Of a stretch of DNA of 64,000 bases, positions 60,377-64,000 are shown one piece after another. Origin of the DNA: Acidobacteriaceae bacterium (GTDB lineage: Bacteria; Acidobacteriota; Terriglobia; Terriglobales; Acidobacteriaceae); assembly GCA_003132405.1 (NCBI GenBank), contig PKXQ01000138.1, positions 88,379 to 152,378 on the forward strand, read 5' to 3'. Position numbers and translations under genes: made by a program. Position 1 is the stretch's first letter. Every line of letters starts with the position of its first letter. The notes below the pieces were generated by a model. That model did not search any database, had not been told where the DNA came from, and saw nothing but the letters and a program-made list of their open reading frames with translations.

Positions 60377-61624
60377 TTGGCGAGTAATTCGACAAGACGG
60401 GTCGTCATCACCGGCATCGGCCTGATCTGCTCCGTCGGCAACACCACCGACGCCGTCTGGCAATCTCTGCTCGCCGGTAAAAGCGGCGTCGATCGCATAA
60501 CCGCGTTCGACGTCTCCGCCTATGCCTGCCAGATCGCCGCTGAGGTCCGCAACTTCGATCCCTTCCAATTCATCGAGAAAAAAGAAGTGAAGAAGATGGG
60601 CCGCTTCATCCACTTCGCCATCGCCGCCGCCGACGAAGCAATGAAGATGTCGCAGCTCAAAGTCACTCCTGAAAACGCCGAAATGGTCGGCGTCCACATC
60701 GGCTCCGGCATCGGAGGATTCGACGTCATCGAGCGCGAACATACCGCGCTCATGGAAGGCGGCCCGCGCAAAATCTCGCCCTTCTTCATTCCAGCCGCCA
60801 TCGTCAACCTCGCCGCCGGGCACGTCTCCATGCGCTTCGGAGCCAAAGGTCCCAACGAAGCGACTGCCACCGCCTGCACCACCAGTGCTCACTCCATCGG
60901 CGATTCCTTCCGCATCATTCAGCACGGCGACGCCGACGTCATGATTGCCGGAGGCTCCGAAGCCGCCATCACTCCCATGGGCGTCGGCGGATTCGCCGCG
61001 ATGCGCGCGCTCTCCACCCGCAACGACGATCCCGCCCGGGCCAGCCGACCCTGGGATAAAGATCGCGATGGCTTTGTGATGGGCGAAGGCGCAGGCATCA
61101 TGGTTCTCGAAGAGCTCGAACATGCCCGCCGCCGCAGCGCTCCCATTCTGGCGGAAATCGTCGGCTATGGCATGAGCGCCGACGCCTACCACATGACCCA
61201 GCCCGCCCCCGAACACGAAGGCGGCTTCCGCGTAATGCGCAACGCCCTTCGCGACGCGAAGCTAGAGCCAAGCGTAGTCGGCTACGTAAACGCCCACGGC
61301 ACGTCCACGCCACTAGGCGATACGCTAGAAGCCCACGCTATCAGAAATTTATTCGGGAAAAAAATTCCAGTGAGTTCGACCAAATCGATGACCGGCCACT
61401 TGCTAGGCGGAGCCGGCGGCCTGGAAGCAGGAGTAACAGTGTTAGCGCTGCGCGATCAAATCTTGCCGCCAACCATCAACCTGGAAAATCAAGATCCCGA
61501 AACCGAAGGCATGGATTTCGTCCCCAATCAAGCCAGGAAAACCGAATTCGAATACGCCATGTCCAACTCCTTCGGCTTCGGAGGCACCAACGGCGCCCTA
61601 TTATTTCGGAGATGGTCAGAGTAG
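60377..61624 (+). CDS. fabF: Beta-ketoacyl-ACP synthase II
   Basis: A 415-aa condensing enzyme. Cys-His-His triad: C in TATACTTSAHSIGD, H in NAHGTSTPLGD, H in SMTGHLLGGAGG. It elongates acyl-ACP with malonyl-ACP. The start TTG lies directly after acpP without a clear Shine-Dalgarno sequence, so translation is probably coupled. The acpP-fabF order is common. Confidence 0.96.
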   Translation: MASNSTRRVVITGIGLICSVGNTTDAVWQSLLAGKSGVDRITAFDVSAYACQIAAEVRNFDPFQFIEKKEVKKMGRFIHFAIAAADEAMKMSQLKVTPENAEMVGVHIGSGIGGFDVIEREHTALMEGGPRKISPFFIPAAIVNLAAGHVSMRFGAKGPNEATATACTTSAHSIGDSFRIIQHGDADVMIAGGSEAAITPMGVGGFAAMRALSTRNDDPARASRPWDKDRDGFVMGEGAGIMVLEELEHARRRSAPILAEIVGYGMSADAYHMTQPAPEHEGGFRVMRNALRDAKLEPSVVGYVNAHGTSTPLGDTLEAHAIRNLFGKKIPVSSTKSMTGHLLGGAGGLEAGVTVLALRDQILPPTINLENQDPETEGMDFVPNQARKTEFEYAMSNSFGFGGTNGALLFRRWSE

Positions 61625-61627
61625 AAG

Positions 61628-61706
61628 CGAAGAAGGTCAGAGGTAAGAGGTCAGATTGCAGAAGTTAGAAGCCGAAAGGTTTTAGCTCTGCAATCTAACC
61701 TCTTCA
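61628..61706. repeat. Heptamer element, AGGTCAG class, forming a strong hairpin between convergent genes
   Basis: AGGTCAGAGGTAAGAGGTCAG (period 7) is followed by an arm TCTGCAATCTAACCTCTT that pairs with AAGAGGTCAGATTGCAGA at 17 of 18 positions. It separates fabF and the convergent thioredoxin-fold gene and may act as a two-way terminator. Confidence 0.85.
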
Positions 61707-62324
61707 ATCCTTTTTCATCGCATCAATCATCACGTAAAGCTGATTCGGGTCCGTGACCTCAACATAAGGTTTTCCCGAATGCTTGCCGCTAACAATCCAA
61801 ATCGTCGGGGTGTGGTCAATATGCAAACTCACTCCCATATCTTTATCCGCCCTAATTAGCCCAGCCAGCTTCCCATCTGGATCGACCACGAACGGCAATC
61901 CAATCTTGTGCTCGGCCGCAAACTTCTCGGCAAACCCTCTCAAATTCTGCGGATTAATCTCCAACTGATGCGCAAACACATCCAGCCGAAACTCATTGCC
62001 CACATCTTTCGAATGCGTGTCGAAATACCGCGCGAACACCGCCGCATCAAACGACCAGTTATGTATCGGCAACGGAAAATCATGCTGCACCAGCGGAATC
62101 TTATAAGTCTTCGAAGCCTGCGCCAGCAAAGGCGCAACCCGCCCGCATTGCGGACACTGCAAATCCTCAAACACCACCAGAGCCAACTGCGCCCCCTTAG
62201 GCGGACGCAAAGCCTCCGGCGCATCCTGAGCAAACGCCGGCAAGCAAGGCAAAATCAAACCAGCAAAAACAAGTAGTGATAGCAAAAACACACAAGAGAA
62301 ACGCGGCAGTCGTTTAATCGGCAT
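61704..62324 (-). CDS. DsbA-like thioredoxin-fold protein
   Basis: A 206-aa exported protein: signal peptide (SCVFLLSLLVFAGLILPCLPAFA), then a DsbA/Thioredoxin_4 fold with CPQC active site in FEDLQCPQCGRVAP and a cis-Pro region in HIDHTPTIWIV. It likely makes or isomerises disulfides in periplasmic proteins; a DsbB or VKOR partner is not here. Confidence 0.9.
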   Translation of the reverse strand: MPIKRLPRFSCVFLLSLLVFAGLILPCLPAFAQDAPEALRPPKGAQLALVVFEDLQCPQCGRVAPLLAQASKTYKIPLVQHDFPLPIHNWSFDAAVFARYFDTHSKDVGNEFRLDVFAHQLEINPQNLRGFAEKFAAEHKIGLPFVVDPDGKLAGLIRADKDMGVSLHIDHTPTIWIVSGKHSGKPYVEVTDPNQLYVMIDAMKKD

Positions 62325-62438
62325 AATTTATTTTGGATGCAACCGGATCATTCTATCGTAGCGAATCGACTCCAATCACGCGCCGACGACGCGCCCGCAA
62401 TAATCACATATCCGCCGTACCCACGCGACAATCACGCA

Positions 62439-62504
62439 GGGACCGCCGCCCCCGGGAGCCTGCCCTGAGCGCAGCCGAAGGGTCCAGCCGAGCAAAGCTC
62501 GGCT
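62439..62504. repeat. 65-bp dispersed repeat, inverted relative to 52243
   Basis: GGGACCGCCGCCCCCGGGAG... to AGCCGAGCAAAGCTCGGCT. Its right end is a perfect AGCCGAG/CTCGGCT inverted repeat. It lies upstream of the dsbA-like gene and downstream of the tonB-like gene. Confidence 0.85.
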
Positions 62505-62569
62505 ACTGCCGACAGCCGCAAAATTGTGGATTGATGCGAAGACGATCCGCCCAACAACAAGCGCGGCCC

Positions 62570-63763
62570 CTACTTCAAATCAGCGCTCGGTTCCAGGTTG
62601 TAAAAATAGTAGAACCGCAACCCCAGCAGTTTCCCAGGAAACTCCTTAGGCAGCGGCGGAAGCGGAGTCGACGCCGTGATGCTGGCCATCGCGGCCCGGT
62701 CCAGCGCTACATCGCCAGACGTCGTATCGCGAACCAAGCCCTGCACCGAGCCGTCTTTCATAATGACAAATTCCAACGCCAGCTTGCCCTGCTTAAACGT
62801 TGGCGGATACACCGACGGCGGCATCAGCGTATACCAGTTCTGTTTCACAATCTGCACGATCCGCGTCATGTAAGGACCAAAATCCACGCCCATCGTGTCA
62901 GTGAGAATTTCCGCCGGCGCGAGCGCTTTATATCCCCCACGGCCCTGGCTCATGCCATAATCGCCAGCCACCCCTCCACCGACGCGCCCCCGGTTCTCCA
63001 CCGCCGCACGTTCCGCCTGCTGGATCGCCGACCCCGCCGTCAATGGAGTATTAAAATTCACCGTCGGTCGCGTCTGCGGAGGCGTTTGCAGCCGCGGTGT
63101 CTGATCGATCTGCGGCGCCGTGAATCCCGAACTCTGTTGTGGCTGCGGCGGCTGCGGATTCGGCACCGGTTGATTCTGCGCCACCTGATTCTGCGGAGGC
63201 GCACTCTGCGCTGGCGGCAGCGGCACATTCGCGCCCGGCTGCCCCGGATGCTGGCTCTGCAACAACTTCTTCAAATCGTCGCGATTAATCTGCGGCGCTT
63301 TGCTGGTCGCGATCCGGTCCTTATCCGAAATCACCTTCGCATCAGGACGCTTAGTCAATTTCTGCGCGTCTGGAGGCAACTCCAGAAACGTTGCATCCTT
63401 CGATTTGTCGTTCGCCGTAATCGCCAGATCGACCTTCCGATGCGGCAACAGGTCCATCAACTTCGGCAGATTCCACAACAGAATAATGACGAACAAATGC
63501 AGAATGACCGACAGCCACAACGCCTCGCGCTTGCGGGCCCGCGAAAGATCGTCCTGCAATTGAATCAGCAGATGTGGAACATCGTCAGGATCGAAGCCGC
63601 GGTAAGCCGACTCCCAGTGCATCGCCTCAAACAGCTCGCGCTGCTCCGGCGAATCGCCAGGCGACGCCGCCCCACTGCCCGGCGCAGAAGTGCCGGATGC
63701 TGAGTTGCCGGGCAACGCTTCGCGAGACTGTGGATCGCGGGACGGAATTTGGGTAACCGGCAT
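62570..63763 (-). CDS. TonB-family energy transducer
   Basis: A 397-aa protein. A Pro/Ser-rich cytosolic N-terminus of about 80 residues precedes one helix (ALWLSVILHLFVIILLWNL), then a Pro/Gln/Ala-rich periplasmic stretch (PAQSAPPQNQVAQNQPVP) and a C-terminal TonB domain (GKLALEFVIMKDGSVQGLV, PLPPLPKEFPGKLLGLRFYYFYN). It transmits proton-motive force from ExbB/D to outer-membrane receptors. The long N-terminal cytosolic segment is unusual. exbB/D are not in the window. Confidence 0.85.
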   Translation of the reverse strand: MPVTQIPSRDPQSREALPGNSASGTSAPGSGAASPGDSPEQRELFEAMHWESAYRGFDPDDVPHLLIQLQDDLSRARKREALWLSVILHLFVIILLWNLPKLMDLLPHRKVDLAITANDKSKDATFLELPPDAQKLTKRPDAKVISDKDRIATSKAPQINRDDLKKLLQSQHPGQPGANVPLPPAQSAPPQNQVAQNQPVPNPQPPQPQQSSGFTAPQIDQTPRLQTPPQTRPTVNFNTPLTAGSAIQQAERAAVENRGRVGGGVAGDYGMSQGRGGYKALAPAEILTDTMGVDFGPYMTRIVQIVKQNWYTLMPPSVYPPTFKQGKLALEFVIMKDGSVQGLVRDTTSGDVALDRAAMASITASTPLPPLPKEFPGKLLGLRFYYFYNLEPSADLK

Positions 63764-64000
63764 CAGGCAGAGCTACAAGCTTAGAGACACGCGCAGACTC
63801 CGTGGTTGCGTAACTTGCGAAGAAGATCTTCGACAATCGCCCTGCGAAGAACTTATTTTGACCAAGGTCCTTCGTAAAGTTACGTAAATTGTGGAGTTGC
63901 AATCATTATTTCCTATTGTCGCATTTTTTTCGCCGCCCGAGTGAGTACCTGAGTAATAGCGGCCCACTGAAAGACGCGCCCTGCCCGCCGTAATCACGCG
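63764..64000. other. Terminal 237 bp without a recognised gene
   Basis: Carries the upstream region of the tonB-like gene. No reliable ORF, repeat or RNA was found. Confidence 0.4.

Noticed and set aside
62333-63703. 456-aa plus-strand ORF rich in Arg
   Set aside because: Shadow of the tonB-like gene on the other strand; composition (Arg/Gln/Leu-rich) is typical of an antisense frame.
1-64000. CRISPR arrays
   Set aside because: No array of 24-40 bp repeats with uniform unique spacers; the short tandem elements have periods of 7-10 bp and no spacers.

Overview
The window (about 58-60% G+C by eye, densely coded, no phage, transposase, rRNA, complete tRNA or CRISPR) looks like a chromosomal segment of an Acidobacteriota soil bacterium, probably near Koribacter/Terriglobia. 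That rests on gene content and style: a Ser/Thr kinase with C-terminal TPRs, a double-length ThyX homologue, a PEP-CTERM protein, tandem amidohydrolases, and many short tandem-repeat or palindromic elements between genes. No alignment was run, so the taxon is an inference.

Layout. 0-5 kb: cysS, an orphan PAS histidine kinase and pgsA. 3.6-11.1 kb: seven tightly packed minus-strand genes (a secreted protein, a peptide-type solute-binding protein, an NtrY-like kinase, a sigma-54 response regulator, two small unknowns and pgsA) that look like one operon. 11-13.6 kb: an SPFH/band-7 protein with a 54-aa membrane protein missing from the ORF track, and a PEP-CTERM protein. 13.8-16.8 kb: type III polyketide synthase, FAD oxidoreductase and YceI lipocalin, divergent from a cytochrome c. 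18-25.7 kb: recX, alaS, a SpoIIAA-like protein, a Rieske oxygenase, a ChaN-like protein and a UbiX-like flavin prenyltransferase. 26.0-26.3 kb: a self-contained promoter, 19-codon ORF, structured region and strong terminator, a candidate new RNA. 26.4-31.8 kb: cupin, TetR, Nudix, a zinc-ribbon protein, ilvC and ilvD. 32-38.4 kb: an M20-like protein, the Ser/Thr kinase, CheY, a CheX-MotB chimera and a GNAT enzyme. 38.6-45.8 kb: a parS-like site, the ThyX-like protein, an FmdB-type zinc ribbon, a YfiH-type enzyme, dodecin, gluQ, a DUF2071 protein and HU. 45.9-56.3 kb: a phosphoesterase lacking a start codon, recQ, a YhaM-like nuclease, a SurA-like isomerase, a SpoIIE-type phosphatase, a carotenoid-desaturase-like oxidoreductase, a lipase-maturation-factor homologue and a truncated phosphoesterase. 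56.5-64 kb: paired amidohydrolases, a small secreted protein, acpP-fabF, a DsbA-like protein and a TonB-like protein.

The points most worth following are the RNA at 26.0-26.3 kb, the CheX-MotB fusion, the ThyX-like protein whose signature is split between its two halves, the polyketide/oxidoreductase/lipocalin operon, the SPFH partner microprotein, and the family of intergenic elements that share a 7-8 nt period but not a sequence. Two of these elements run into coding sequences.
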